Source: Planctomycetaceae bacterium (lineage in GTDB: Bacteria; Planctomycetota; Planctomycetia; Pirellulales; Lacipirellulaceae). From it: a stretch of 64,000 bases of DNA. The notes under the pieces were generated by a model, which worked only from the letters and a program-made list of their open reading frames with translations, was not told the origin of the DNA and did not search any database. The stretch covers positions 79,338 through 143,337 of the forward strand of contig PABB01000031.1 of NCBI GenBank assembly GCA_002702655.1. The letters run 5' to 3'. Shown here piece after piece: positions 29,677 to 39,382 of the stretch (within the stretch, counting starts at the first letter, position 1; the number at the start of each line of letters is the position of its first letter). A program made the position numbers and the translations under genes.

Positions 29677-32493
29677 ATGACGAACGGCTTGAAGGCTAGT
29701 TTCCGTGGGAAGTCCGCAAATCACTGGGGACGGGCGTGTATGCATCGCGCCGTCGGCGCGGCGGCGGGACTGTTGATCGTCGCAGCCAGCTTTTGGAACG
29801 CAGCGTCGACAGCACACGGTGCTGAGGAGCACTGCGCCGCTTGCGAACACCCGATCTCCGTGACAGGCGATTTCACCCATCACGCCGAGAATATGGCCTT
29901 GGGCATTCAAGGCGCCGCGACTCGGGCGGCGGATTTTCGCGAGAACATTCAGGGCAAGAACTTCAGCGTGAGCGTCGCGAACCTGCCCGAAGGGCGGTAT
30001 AAGATTGCCGTCGGGTTGATCGAAACCAAGGCGATCGAACCGGGCGAGCGGTTGTTCGACGCCACTTCGGACGAAACTGTGCTTGCCGACGATTTCGACA
30101 TTATCGCCGCGGCAGGGGGACGCGGCAAAGCGTGCTACATCCTTGCCGAGATCGACCACCTGGATGACACGTTGCGAGGGCCGCTGAAGGTGGACTTCGT
30201 CGCGAGCCGCGGCAATGCAAAACTCAACACGTGTGAGGTCCGCGATGCGAATGACGCGGTCGTCGTCGCCTTCTGTGCAGCGGAGATCGCCGAACCCTTC
30301 ACAGGCGACGCGACGCGCATTCCTGACTTGGCCGAAGCGCCGATCTGGCGCGACTACGAAAAACCCGTACGGGCGCGCGTTAACGATTTGATTCGGCGGA
30401 TGTCGCTGGACGAAAAGGTCGCCCAACTGCGCAACGATGCGCCGTCGATTCCGCGACTCGGCCTGCCAGCCTACAACTACTGGAACGAGGCGTTGCACGG
30501 GGTGGCGAACAACGGCGTCGCCACGGTGTTTCCCGAGCCGGTCGGTATGGCGGCGACGTGGAACCCCGAACTGATGCGGCGCGAGGGCCGCGTGGTGGGC
30601 GTCGAGGGCCGGGCCAAACACAATCACTACGCCAGCCAGAACGGCGGCGATTCCAAGTGGTGGACCGGCCTGACGTTCTGGACGCCCAACGTCAATCTTT
30701 TTCGCGATCCCCGTTGGGGGCGCGGCCAAGAAACCTACGGCGAAGACCCGTTTTTGACCAGCGTTATGAGCGTGGAGTTCGTCAAGGGAATGCAGGGCGA
30801 CGACCCGCGGTACATGCTGTCCATGGCGTGCGCCAAACACTACGCGGTGCACAGCGGTCCGGAACTGGACCGACATCGGTTCAACGCCGAGCCGCGCGAA
30901 CGCGACCTGTACGAAATGTATCTCCCGCAATTCGAAGCGGTGGTCAAGCAGGGGCAAGTTGGCGGGGTGATGGGCGCTTACAACGCACTCAACGGCGTCC
31001 CCTGTTGCGCCGACCCGTTCTTGCTGGACAACTTACTGCGCAAACAATGGGGATTTGAAGGCTACGTCGTGTCTGATTGCGGCGGCATTCGCGACATCTG
31101 GGGCCGACGGCAGCATCACTACGTCGACACCCCCGAGGAGGCGGCGGCTGTCGCCGTGAAGGCCGGCTGCAATCTGTGCTGCGGCGGCGACTACAATGCC
31201 CTGATACAAGCCGTGCAGACAGGCCTGCTCAGCGAAGCGGACGTCGATCAGGCGCTGTTCTACACGCTGTGGACCCGTTTCCGGCTCGGCCTGTTCGATC
31301 CGCCGGAGCAGGTCCCCTACGCCAAGTACACGATTGCCGACAACGACACCCCGGAGCATAGCGAAGTCGCTCTGGAGGTGGCCCGTCAGTCGCTTGTGCT
31401 GCTGAAGAACGACGGTATTCTGCCGCTTCCGCGCGACAAGTACCGCACGATTGCCGTGATCGGCCCCAATGGCGCCTCCAAATCGATGCTGGAGGGTAAT
31501 TATCACGGTTCGGCGTCACACCCGGTCTCGATTCTCGACGGAATCAAGCAGTTGGCCGGTGATGACGCGGAAGTCGGTTTTGCACTGGGCAGTCCGGTCA
31601 CGACGCGCCCCGGCACAGCGCCCTGGAGCGGCCAAGACAACGCCACCGATCGGCCCGTCGAGGAACTCCGCGCCGAAGCGCTGGAGCTGGCCGCGGGCGC
31701 GGACCTAATCGTCTACGCCGGAGGAATCACGCCCGCTCAGGAGGGCGAAAGTTTCGATCGGCCCGAGATCGAGCTGCCCGTCGTGCAACAGCAGCTTGTC
31801 AAAGCGCTGCACGCAACTGGCAAACCGGTCGTGATGGTGAACTGCAGCGGCTCGGCGATGGCGTTGCTGTGGGAGTCGGAGCATTTGCCGGCAATCCTGC
31901 AGGCCTGGTACCCCGGGCAGCAGGGAGGGCGCGCCGTGGCCGAGGCGCTGTTCGGCCAGATCAATCCCTCGGGACACCTGCCGGTGACGTTCTACCGGGC
32001 GACCGCCGATCTGCCCGAGTTCACCGACTACTCGTTCGCCAACCGCACCTATCGATACTTCTCGGGGCAGCCGCTCTATGCGTTTGGCCACGGGCTGAGC
32101 TACACGCAGTTTGACTATCGCGACGGCAAGCTCGCCGCCAACGAAATCCCCGCGCGCGGCACGGCTCATTTGTCATTCACGATCGAGAATTCCGGTTCCC
32201 TGGCCGGCGCCGATATAGCGCAGGTCTATTTCCGTCACGTCGCCCCGAGCGTCCCGCAAGCCAAGCTGGCCTTGTGTGCATTCGAACGCGTCGCGCTCGA
32301 ACACGGCGAGTCGCGCACAGTGACATTGGACATCCCGGTCGAGCGGCTCAGGTATTGGGACGCCGAGTCCGATTGCTACGTCGTCGAACCGGGAGCTTAC
32401 GAGTTGCTCATTGCGGCCGCGTCGGACGACATTCGGCTGACCATCCCATTGAAGGTTGTCGACAATCGCGTTACCGGCGCGGACCGTCGTTAG
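29677..32493 (+). CDS. Malectin-like domain + GH3 beta-xylosidase/beta-glucosidase, secreted
   Basis: The ATG at 29677 is preceded by AGGAG at 6 bases. The first 21 residues are polar, and a hydrophobic signal segment covers about 23-48 (CMHRAVGAAAGLLIVAAS). Residues about 58-195 form a malectin-like beta domain (ENIQGKNFSVSVANLPEGRY). GH3 domain 1 starts near 225. The nucleophile Asp467 is in GYVVSDCGGIRDIW and the barrel motif ETYGEDPFL is present. The second GH3 domain (about 545-800) and a fibronectin-like end (about 830-930) complete the family. An inserted malectin at the N-terminus is known for xylan-1,4-beta-xylosidases. It probably trims xylo-oligosaccharides outside the cytoplasm. 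Length is 938 residues. Confidence 0.9.
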   Translation: MTNGLKASFRGKSANHWGRACMHRAVGAAAGLLIVAASFWNAASTAHGAEEHCAACEHPISVTGDFTHHAENMALGIQGAATRAADFRENIQGKNFSVSVANLPEGRYKIAVGLIETKAIEPGERLFDATSDETVLADDFDIIAAAGGRGKACYILAEIDHLDDTLRGPLKVDFVASRGNAKLNTCEVRDANDAVVVAFCAAEIAEPFTGDATRIPDLAEAPIWRDYEKPVRARVNDLIRRMSLDEKVAQLRNDAPSIPRLGLPAYNYWNEALHGVANNGVATVFPEPVGMAATWNPELMRREGRVVGVEGRAKHNHYASQNGGDSKWWTGLTFWTPNVNLFRDPRWGRGQETYGEDPFLTSVMSVEFVKGMQGDDPRYMLSMACAKHYAVHSGPELDRHRFNAEPRERDLYEMYLPQFEAVVKQGQVGGVMGAYNALNGVPCCADPFLLDNLLRKQWGFEGYVVSDCGGIRDIWGRRQHHYVDTPEEAAAVAVKAGCNLCCGGDYNALIQAVQTGLLSEADVDQALFYTLWTRFRLGLFDPPEQVPYAKYTIADNDTPEHSEVALEVARQSLVLLKNDGILPLPRDKYRTIAVIGPNGASKSMLEGNYHGSASHPVSILDGIKQLAGDDAEVGFALGSPVTTRPGTAPWSGQDNATDRPVEELRAEALELAAGADLIVYAGGITPAQEGESFDRPEIELPVVQQQLVKALHATGKPVVMVNCSGSAMALLWESEHLPAILQAWYPGQQGGRAVAEALFGQINPSGHLPVTFYRATADLPEFTDYSFANRTYRYFSGQPLYAFGHGLSYTQFDYRDGKLAANEIPARGTAHLSFTIENSGSLAGADIAQVYFRHVAPSVPQAKLALCAFERVALEHGESRTVTLDIPVERLRYWDAESDCYVVEPGAYELLIAAASDDIRLTIPLKVVDNRVTGADRR

Positions 32494-32539
32494 ACTTGCC
32501 TTGCTCGAGTCATCGCAGGCCCATCGGGCAGAGAGAAGC

Positions 32540-32968
32540 ATGGCAGGCAGGCGTGACAAGTCCTGGCGTCAAATACCCCGCAGGCGCTAATGCGGTCTCG
32601 TGGCCGTTGCCGCAGGCGCCGCATTTCTCGAAATCGCCCTCGCTTTCTCGGCGGTCGCTGACGCCGAGCAGGCTGCGGTCGCGCCCGATTGGGAGAATCC
32701 GGCCGTCATTGGCGTCACCAAGGTATCGGCCCGCGCGCCGTTCGTGCTGCCCGGTGAGAAGCAAAACGACCCGCGCGTCGCCTCGCTCAACGGGATGTGG
32801 CGTTTCGGGTGGTCGCCCGCCCCGCGTTCCCGGCCGGCAGATTTCTACAGCGAGGATTTTTCTACGAACGATTGGGCCAGGATCCGCGTCCCCGGCAATT
32901 GGCAGATGCAGGGATTCGGCATGCCGACGTACCGAACGCCCTCGTTTCGTACGGCAAATCAGATGTGA
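32540..32968 (+). pseudogene. N-terminal remnant of a GH2 beta-galactosidase gene
   Basis: From an ATG at 32540 the frame reads MAGRRDKSWRQIPRRR, an in-frame TAA (32588-32590), then a hydrophobic core VAVAAGAAFLEIALAFSAVA and a GH2 N-terminus: APDWENPAVIGVTKVSAR, SLNGMWRFGWSPAPR, RVPGNWQMQGFGMPTYRTPSF. This aligns with the start of the lacZ product ([39 protein letters not shown]). Homology stops abruptly at about 32945 and the frame ends at 32968, 22 bases before the end of the convergent GH43 gene. A GTG at 32600 could give a 122-residue fragment, but that would lack the barrel. I read it as a dead gene, cut by deletion when the neighbouring block was joined. Confidence 0.8.
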
Positions 32969-32990
32969 CCATGGTGACGCATGAGGAGCT

Positions 32991-34352
32991 TCAGTTTCGC
33001 GGCGTCATTGACCAACAGTCGAGATTGAACAACGAGTCCCCGTTGCCCCTAAAAACCAGGCAAATGTCGTGGACGCCAGTCGCATTCTCCAGGTCGCAGG
33101 ACGCTGTCCGCCACTCCTGCAACCCACCAGTCTTGGACACGGGGCACTTGCCGATCAGTCGTCCTGTCGGATCGCGCAGGCGGATTTCAATGAAGCCGCC
33201 ATCTTGCTCTGCTGCGACGCTCGCTTCAAACTTCGCGGGGGCGGCCTCCCCCATGTCGACGCCGACAACCTTGACCCAATCTCCATCCTGGAGATCCGTC
33301 AGACACATGCCACCCGCGCTGCAGGTCTCGGTTTCGACACCGCTCTCGGCATGGAATGTTTCGCCCTCGACCCGCCCATACGGGTCGAGCGTGCCAATCT
33401 GCTCGACGCCATTTTCGGTGTACTCGATTTTCTGAATTGATCCGTCGCGATTATAGTGCAGCTCCTCAACGCCCAGATTCCGTCGGAAGCCGGTGGGAAT
33501 CCCAGCCGCTTTCGCGACGACGCGATTATGAAAGACGTGATACCAACGGTCCTTCAACTTGAAGATCGCTGCGTGATTATTGTTGTTATTCACCGGAGGC
33601 TGGTCGGCCACGACCCCGCGGTACTCGAATCCTTCGATCGGATTGTCGCTCGTCATATAGTCAATCCGCATCTGCGCCCGCGGCTGCGTCGAGTACGAGA
33701 AGTAGTACACGCCATCCCTCTTGTGTACCCAAGCCGCTTCAAAGAACGCGGGCGCCGACATCTTCACAACGTCGCCGTCCAAGGAGATCATGTCACGATT
33801 GAGCTTTGCAGCGCGGACGTTATTGTCTCCGTTGCCCCCGAAATAGATGTAGGCCTGACCGTCGTCGTCGATAAATACGCCAGGATCAAACAGCCACATG
33901 TGTTCGGCTGGCTGAACTCCGGGAGTTCTGTGCTCGATCAACGCCTTGCCAAGGGGATCCTCAAACGGGCCGACTGGGCTGTCGCTGACCACCACGCCGA
34001 TATTCGCCCCGCCGTTCCCAAAATAGAGGAAGTACTTGCCGTCGCGACGAGCTGCGGCGGGCGCCCAGGTCTTTTGCGCCCACTCGGTGTCGTCGCTTGC
34101 CCGAAAGACGGATCCGTGATCAGTCCAGTTCTTCAGGTCACTGCTCGATACGCAGATGACGTTGGGGATGTTGTAGCCGCCCTCGACTGGACTTTCATCG
34201 TCGTTCGAACAGTAGATGTAGACTCTGTCGTCGACGACCAAAGAAGTGGGATCGGCCAAATAGCGGTGCGACATGACAGGATAGTCCGCGTTGACGCGCA
34301 CGGGGACGATTGCCAAGAGGCAGACTATGGGCGACAACAATTCTCCGTTCAT
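32991..34352 (-). CDS. GH43 with CBM6-like domain, secreted
   Basis: The 453-residue product has a signal peptide (MNGELLSPIVCLLAIVPVRV, cut near NA-DY). The propeller (about 25-300) shows HRYLADPTSLVV (base Asp), LFDPGVFIDDDGQAY (Asp) and APAFFEAAWVHKRDG (acid Glu). A CBM6-like domain (about 325-453, from PYGRVEGETFHAESG) follows. Layout and C-terminal half resemble the GH43-CBM6 gene at 25684, so the two are diverged copies of one architecture. Expected activity is arabinofuranosidase or xylosidase. It is the last gene on the minus strand before the GH2 remnant. An 812-base gap separates it from the DUF1559 gene, so it probably has its own promoter. No strong Shine-Dalgarno sequence is visible. 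Confidence 0.88.
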   Translation of the reverse strand: MNGELLSPIVCLLAIVPVRVNADYPVMSHRYLADPTSLVVDDRVYIYCSNDDESPVEGGYNIPNVICVSSSDLKNWTDHGSVFRASDDTEWAQKTWAPAAARRDGKYFLYFGNGGANIGVVVSDSPVGPFEDPLGKALIEHRTPGVQPAEHMWLFDPGVFIDDDGQAYIYFGGNGDNNVRAAKLNRDMISLDGDVVKMSAPAFFEAAWVHKRDGVYYFSYSTQPRAQMRIDYMTSDNPIEGFEYRGVVADQPPVNNNNNHAAIFKLKDRWYHVFHNRVVAKAAGIPTGFRRNLGVEELHYNRDGSIQKIEYTENGVEQIGTLDPYGRVEGETFHAESGVETETCSAGGMCLTDLQDGDWVKVVGVDMGEAAPAKFEASVAAEQDGGFIEIRLRDPTGRLIGKCPVSKTGGLQEWRTASCDLENATGVHDICLVFRGNGDSLFNLDCWSMTPRN

Positions 34353-35164
34353 GGACAGCGTCTTTCTTTAGTAGTGTCTTTGAGTACCTGAAATCAGAGC
34401 GACCGGGGAGATAATAAAAACCTGCAACTTTCGGCGTGACGGCAGGAACCGATCCGAGAACCCCTCGATTAGCGACCAGGGCCTGGGCCGACGAACTGCC
34501 TCTCGCCGACCGAAAATTCATTGGCCTCTTGAGCGAGCGCAAACGCCCGACCTGTCTTGAAACGGATCAAACGCAGCCACTGCGCAGTGACGGTCGTGGA
34601 CGCCACGCCGTGGCGGCGCCGGGCGAGCCACTGAATCATCGAACGGGCCGCCGGGGACGACCGAGAGGATTCTTCGCATACGCGACTACCGATCGACCGA
34701 AGCGAACTGGACGATGAAGTGGCGATTGCTGTCGCAACCACTGACCTGCATAAGACGGGCGTTCTCAACACCAATAGTCCGTCGTGTCGTCAGGACCGCG
34801 TATCCGACGGCCCTCGGTTGCCTGTAACCTCCGGCAGAATTGCCAACGCCGCGAGCAGGTACTGCGGCGTCAGCAAGCTGAGACGGCCACGATTGAACCT
34901 ATCACCGATTTTGAAAGTGACTACCGCTTCTGAGAGCGGACGATTTTCACTCCGCTGCACAGGGCCCAGAGGGTCGATCGCTCAAGCTGGCATTTGGCAC
35001 GAGGCCAGGAGATGATTTGACCGCGGTACGTCGCCAACATGCCCAAACTGCGACCGGCCCCTGCCATGCCTCCAAAGGCTCCGAACACATGCCCGCCGCC
35101 ATGCACGCATACGCCGATGGACGTCGGAACGCCACGTTGCTCTTGGCCGAGAAGGCAGCGCAGA
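34353..35164. other. Long intergenic stretch, nothing recognised
   Basis: These 812 bases lie between the start of the GH43 gene and the stop of the DUF1559 gene, both on the minus strand. Open frames up to about 116 codons occur on both strands, but none has a ribosome binding site, a family motif or gene-like composition. The end next to 34353 is AT-rich (GAGATAATAAAAACC) and should hold the GH43 promoter. Confidence 0.4.
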
Positions 35165-36271
35165 CTACTGGTCAACAACGTCTCCCGCCCAGGCTGTCGA
35201 CAATGACTGCCACACGATGGGCGAGACGCCATCCGTGTAGAATGCGACCGATCCATCGCATTTCGAAGCATTCACGCCTCCGGGATGGTGACTGCGAGCC
35301 GCAATATACTGTCTGCGGTGACCGAGCGGATCGCCGTAGCTACCAATGGGCGCCGACACGCCTTCGACCGTAAAGGATCGCATATTCACCTCGGAGTCGG
35401 GCAGCGGGATCCCCTGCTCAATAAATCCGGCTTGGACGTTGCTGATCCATCCGCCGCGGCGGCACAGGGCATCGGGAAGATTCGAATTGGGGGTGTGCCA
35501 GCCGGTGAACACCTGGCCGCCCAACGCCGTTTGGGCATCGGAATAGGGGCCGCCCCAGCCTGGCGTCGAAGGCAGCACCAAGCACTCCGACATCATCAGC
35601 GTGTTGGACGTGCCGTCGGTCAATCTAGCCAAAGAGGTGGGCTTCGCGGGACCAAACGGCGCCCCGCCGAAATAACAGAGCCGCGGAGATTCCGTGCCAG
35701 GGCACGGCATGTTCATATCGAACTGGCCATACACGGTGTTGCCGGCGTTAATCATGTAGTTGGTGCGAATGCGCGCCCAAATATTGATCGCCCATTCGTT
35801 CTCTTGCAGCCCGATATCCGACGGGCATTCGTGCGTCACGACCCGCGCCTTGCGGACGGGCTCGTTCACCGCGGCGCTGAGGGCGGCGTCAGGGTCGCCC
35901 GCATTGGCGATCTGCGCTTGTTCGATGTAGGGCATCAGCGGGATATACCAGCCGTGGTCATCCCACCAGCCGCCGGGGGCGCCTGGGTGGTCGTCGTGAT
36001 AGCCCGGTCCGAGGGATTCGGGGGCTCCGGCGACGTTGTTGTACCAGTACTTAGCCATGTGAACCAAGCCGCCGTTGGTGCTCTCGTAATTCAGGTGCGC
36101 GAGCGAGAGTTGGCGAAGATTGTTGGTGCATTGGCTGCGGCGAGCCGCTTCACGGGCGGCTTGTATGGCCGGCAGCAGCAGGGCCACCAACACTCCGATG
36201 ATCGCAATGACCACCAGCAACTCGACCAACGTGAATCCCTTTTGCCGAGAAAGAGCCATTTTTGGACGCAT
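35165..36271 (-). CDS. DUF1559 protein with prepilin-type N-terminus
   Basis: The ATG at 36271 has a strong AAAGGAGGT upstream, which fixes the start. A frame extending to 36379 is spurious. The N-terminus has a type IV prepilin/pseudopilin cleavage and methylation signal, [18 protein letters not shown] (about residues 11-28), followed by [20 protein letters not shown], the standard start of DUF1559 proteins. A DUF1559 body covers about 40-365 and ends in the usual short G/V-rich tail. Many copies of this family occur in each planctomycete genome. They are thought to be surface- or pilus-related, and the function is unproven. It lies 156 bases downstream of a small lipoprotein gene, the common planctomycete pairing. 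Length is 368 residues. Confidence 0.88.
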   Translation of the reverse strand: MRPKMALSRQKGFTLVELLVVIAIIGVLVALLLPAIQAAREAARRSQCTNNLRQLSLAHLNYESTNGGLVHMAKYWYNNVAGAPESLGPGYHDDHPGAPGGWWDDHGWYIPLMPYIEQAQIANAGDPDAALSAAVNEPVRKARVVTHECPSDIGLQENEWAINIWARIRTNYMINAGNTVYGQFDMNMPCPGTESPRLCYFGGAPFGPAKPTSLARLTDGTSNTLMMSECLVLPSTPGWGGPYSDAQTALGGQVFTGWHTPNSNLPDALCRRGGWISNVQAGFIEQGIPLPDSEVNMRSFTVEGVSAPIGSYGDPLGHRRQYIAARSHHPGGVNASKCDGSVAFYTDGVSPIVWQSLSTAWAGDVVDQ

Positions 36272-36427
36272 TGCAGAACCTCCTTTAGGACCATCGCCGC
36301 AGAGGGCTAGGGCCGCGTCGCGCCAATAGCGACAATGAAAACGCGATAAGACGACAAATCGCAAATGAATGAAACGCATACGATAAATCTATGCAAACCT
36401 GTAACTGCCTCAATTCGCGACGCCGCG

Positions 36428-36874
36428 TCATCGCCGTTTGGCTTGCTCCAGTTCAATGTCAATCGTGGTGCTTTCAACGACGTCGAGCTCGATCCCCTGT
36501 CGTTGGGAGGCCACGAGGTCGACGGTCTTCAACTCGTCCTCGACCTTGCCGTTGGGTCCCGTGGTGTAAGTCTTGCCGGTCGGAATTGAGATATTGACAA
36601 AAACTCGCACCTTGCCCTTGGGAACATCGGGGCAATCGTAGCGACTATTCACAATCTGCGTGCTCGTCGGCCTGGCTGATCCCGTTACGTCGACGGTCTG
36701 AAATGAGATCGAGGCCAGTGCGTCCGGCGGAAGCGGCTCGCCGTCTAACAATATCTCTCCCGAAAGCCGTGCCGTGTTGCCAGTGCTGCCACTGCAGCCT
36801 GACAGCACAACGACACAGCCGACGAGCGAAAGCATCCGAAACAAGAGATTCTGAAAATAATCTGCGTCTAACAC
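36428..36874 (-). CDS. Small lipoprotein paired with DUF1559 protein
   Basis: The frame begins at a GTG (36872-36874), with an ATG 13 codons later as an alternative; neither has a clear ribosome binding site. A lipobox (VVVLSGC, Cys27 counted from the GTG) marks a lipoprotein. The mature part of about 120 residues (SGEILLDGEPLPPDALASIS, then VPKGKVRVFVNISIPTGKTY) resembles the transthyretin/carboxypeptidase-regulatory-like lipoproteins that sit beside DUF1559 genes in planctomycetes. No catalytic residues are evident. It lies upstream of and co-directional with the DUF1559 gene, so co-expression is likely. The role is unknown. Confidence 0.7.
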   Translation of the reverse strand: MLDADYFQNLLFRMLSLVGCVVVLSGCSGSTGNTARLSGEILLDGEPLPPDALASISFQTVDVTGSARPTSTQIVNSRYDCPDVPKGKVRVFVNISIPTGKTYTTGPNGKVEDELKTVDLVASQRQGIELDVVESTTIDIELEQAKRR

Positions 36875-37105
36875 TGCAATCGTAGTCCCAATTCGATGAA
36901 CGAAAACCCAGCGAGCCTGCTAGCCGCGCTGGCCGCTCGAGAAGACGCACCCTCGCAAGAGAATCTGCGCATTCTCGGCAGCAAATCGAATCATCCACAG
37001 ACTCTATGAAATGGACATCTAGTCCGACGGATCGGTGGTCGCAAACTAGCAGGTCTCGCTCATGGTTCTCGGGCTGCGGGCCCGTATTCGTCGCAACAAA
37101 CCAGC

Positions 37106-37801
37106 TCAAATCATGGCGCTGCGACGCCGACGAACCGCGGCTGCCAATGCGGCCGTCGAGGCCAGAGCAGCCAGTACCAGTCCGCCCGGCTCAGGCACGG
37201 CAATCACCCGGACGTTGTCGATTCGCAGAGTCGTGCGAGCCCCGCCACCGTCTGCCGGAAAGCCGAGAGCCACGACGCGAAATACCCAATTGTCTTGCGT
37301 GGGGTCAATCACATCGCCGAATGGTTGCCCCATATCCAGCAGCGACATCGAATGCGTGACAGCCGGACCGCCGACAGTCATGGCTCCCAAGTTAAAACCC
37401 AGCGTACGAGGGCCGCTTCCAGGAGTCGCGACTTCAACCGCGCCAAACCAGCCCGTGTTGGTGCCGGTCGTGAGCGAAGCGTCAAATTCCAAAACATAGT
37501 CGCCGATGCTTGGGCTCGAGTTATTCATGGCCACGGAAGGGAAGGTCCCCTCGACGTTCGTGTTTAGCGCGCCGGCGCCGGACTTGACGTCAAACGAGAA
37601 CTCCAGGGCCTGACCGGCGACGATCTCGGCCGCGCTGCCCGCACCGCCATAGCTCGCGTCGCTGAAATCGCTCACAGACCCGTAGGCGCCAATTGCCTCC
37701 GCTTCGAAGTCTTGCGTCAAAACTGACGATTGCGCTTGCGCAATCTCGGCCGTCAAGACGCATGCCGCGACGACGACCGCGGTTTGAATTTGCCACTTCA
37801 T
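37106..37801 (-). CDS. PEP-CTERM protein
   Basis: The ATG at 37801 follows GGGAG and starts a signal peptide (MKWQIQTAVVVAACVLTAEI, cut near AQA-QS). The 231-residue product has a beta-rich middle (about 25-195, DYVLEFDASLTTGTNTGWFG) resembling a jelly-roll/concanavalin-like module. It ends with the PEP-CTERM tag VPEPGGLVLAALASTAALAA plus RRRR. No dockerin is present, unlike in its three neighbours. It is probably an exosortase-processed surface protein, possibly carbohydrate-binding. It is the last of four PEP-CTERM genes transcribed from 42405 toward 37106. Confidence 0.78.
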   Translation of the reverse strand: MKWQIQTAVVVAACVLTAEIAQAQSSVLTQDFEAEAIGAYGSVSDFSDASYGGAGSAAEIVAGQALEFSFDVKSGAGALNTNVEGTFPSVAMNNSSPSIGDYVLEFDASLTTGTNTGWFGAVEVATPGSGPRTLGFNLGAMTVGGPAVTHSMSLLDMGQPFGDVIDPTQDNWVFRVVALGFPADGGGARTTLRIDNVRVIAVPEPGGLVLAALASTAALAAAVRRRRSAMI

Positions 37802-37996
37802 TAGATGCAACTCCCAATTGAGGAAAAGAACTCGGAGTGTTCGGAAATCCAATCCATTTCACTCACAACTCACCAACTTGAACTGGTATCTCCTAAGCGG
37901 TTGCTATCCCCCGATGCGGTCTGCCCCCGGCGCATAGCGCCTGACCGCATGGGGGATAGTCAACGACGGCCTCTGCACTCTCCTCCTAGCTCGCCT

Positions 37997-39334
37997 CTAC
38001 GTCCGCTTGGCTCTCAACGCCCGTGCGGCGGCGACAGCAAATCCGCCCAAGCACAGGAGCATGGAAGCGGGCTCTGGCACCGCACCGGACGCCGCCCCCG
38101 TGACGTAAATGACCGTGCCTTCCAGCAACTCGACGGTTGCGCCAGGAGATGCCACAAACACAAGGTCGCCATCGGCCGCGCCGAAGACCGACGTATCGTA
38201 CGCGTTCCCCAGACTCACTTCTTCGCCGGGACCGAGCGTTGTCGCGCCGTCCAAGAAGAGTTCGCCGATTTGAGCCGCGCTCGATCCGCCGCCTTCAATC
38301 CAGCCGTCAGCGGCGGTCGGTGATTGACCGACCGTGGCTTGCCAAGCCAAGAAATCGGAGCCGTCGCTGGCGCCGTCGCCGTTGGCGTCAGCGTTGGCAT
38401 TGACCCCGTAGGCGGCTTGCCAATCGGTCAGATCTCCGCCGTCGACCGCTCCGCTGCCGTCGAAGTCCGTGGGCAAGCCGAAATCGAAGTTCTGATCGTC
38501 GAGGCTGTTCCAACCAGCAAGGCTGAGCGCGTTTTGCTCGCTTTGGATCGAGTAATAGTCGAATGACACGGCTTCAGTCGTATCGTTACGAATTGTCACT
38601 TCCCCCGTGTCCTTGTTCACGACCAGCGTCAGGTCAATGAGGATCGGCGGCGCGGTGAACGCAGCGGAGACTTCGCCCTGCGGGAAGCCGCCGCCGAAAC
38701 CGTCCCAACCGAGCGTTTTCGTCCCGGCCGTACCCGTCGCTCGCGCGTCCGCAACGCCGGCGACTACGGCGCCGCCGCCAATGGCGCCATTGGCATTCGA
38801 GACGCCGAGTTGCCGCGCAATCGAACCGGCGACCGGCACGGTCGTCGCGCCGTCGCCATTGTTGACGGCGACGAAATTGGCGACAAAACGGTTGTCGGCA
38901 GTTGTCGTGATCGTTGCTCCGGTCCCCAAATCCAACGGTGCGAGCGTGTCGACGTCCAGCAACTCCATAATGAAGTAAGCGCCGTTGGGACTGGTGTTGT
39001 CGAAGTCCACCGTCACATCCCCAGACGCTGCCGGATCGAAGAAGTAGAACAACGACATGCGTTGATCCTGAATGAACCCGTCCGCTGCGACGCCGCCGTA
39101 CTGGGGATTGGACGCAATATGGTTATTGTCGATATACGTGCCGACGACGATCGCATTACCGCCAGCCTGAAGCGTGTAGTTGAAGGTGCCGTTCATGGCC
39201 GAGGCGTCAAAGGTTCCGGCGGCGGTTGCCACAACTTGGGCGTCAGCCTGCGTACCGTCAAATGCTGACGCGAATGCCATCACGGCAAAAAGCATCAATA
39301 CGCGTTTTGTCAAGAGCTTTCGATGGTGAAGCAT
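37997..39334 (-). CDS. Dockerin-containing PEP-CTERM protein
   Basis: The ATG at 39334 has GGAG 8 bases upstream. A signal peptide (about 1-32) is followed by a beta-rich domain (about 33-230). A second beta module starts at 234 (LTLVVNKDTGEVTIRND) and is interrupted at about 289-335 by two EF-hand-like dockerin repeats (DFDGSGAVDGGDLTDWQ and DANGDGASDGSDFLAWQ). It resumes at about 341-394 (GELFLDGATTLGPGEEVSLG) and is followed by a PEP-CTERM tag (VPEPASMLLCLGGFAVAA, RAKR). Dockerins bind calcium and usually dock to cohesins; no cohesin was seen in the window. The protein shares the split module with the gene at 39383. Length is 445 residues. It probably faces the outside of the cell. Confidence 0.82.
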   Translation of the reverse strand: MLHHRKLLTKRVLMLFAVMAFASAFDGTQADAQVVATAAGTFDASAMNGTFNYTLQAGGNAIVVGTYIDNNHIASNPQYGGVAADGFIQDQRMSLFYFFDPAASGDVTVDFDNTSPNGAYFIMELLDVDTLAPLDLGTGATITTTADNRFVANFVAVNNGDGATTVPVAGSIARQLGVSNANGAIGGGAVVAGVADARATGTAGTKTLGWDGFGGGFPQGEVSAAFTAPPILIDLTLVVNKDTGEVTIRNDTTEAVSFDYYSIQSEQNALSLAGWNSLDDQNFDFGLPTDFDGSGAVDGGDLTDWQAAYGVNANADANGDGASDGSDFLAWQATVGQSPTAADGWIEGGGSSAAQIGELFLDGATTLGPGEEVSLGNAYDTSVFGAADGDLVFVASPGATVELLEGTVIYVTGAASGAVPEPASMLLCLGGFAVAAARALRAKRT

Positions 39335-39382
39335 GCTGCCTACTCCAGAATGCGCGGAAATGCCGTGAAGAGAATCTGTACT

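Noticed and set aside
34469-34774. Minus-strand 101-codon frame between GH43 and DUF1559 genes
   Set aside because: No ribosome binding site, no motif, and low-complexity Ser/Arg composition.
36645-37109. Minus-strand 154-codon frame upstream of the lipoprotein gene
   Set aside because: It overlaps the lipoprotein gene in another frame and shows no recognisable features.
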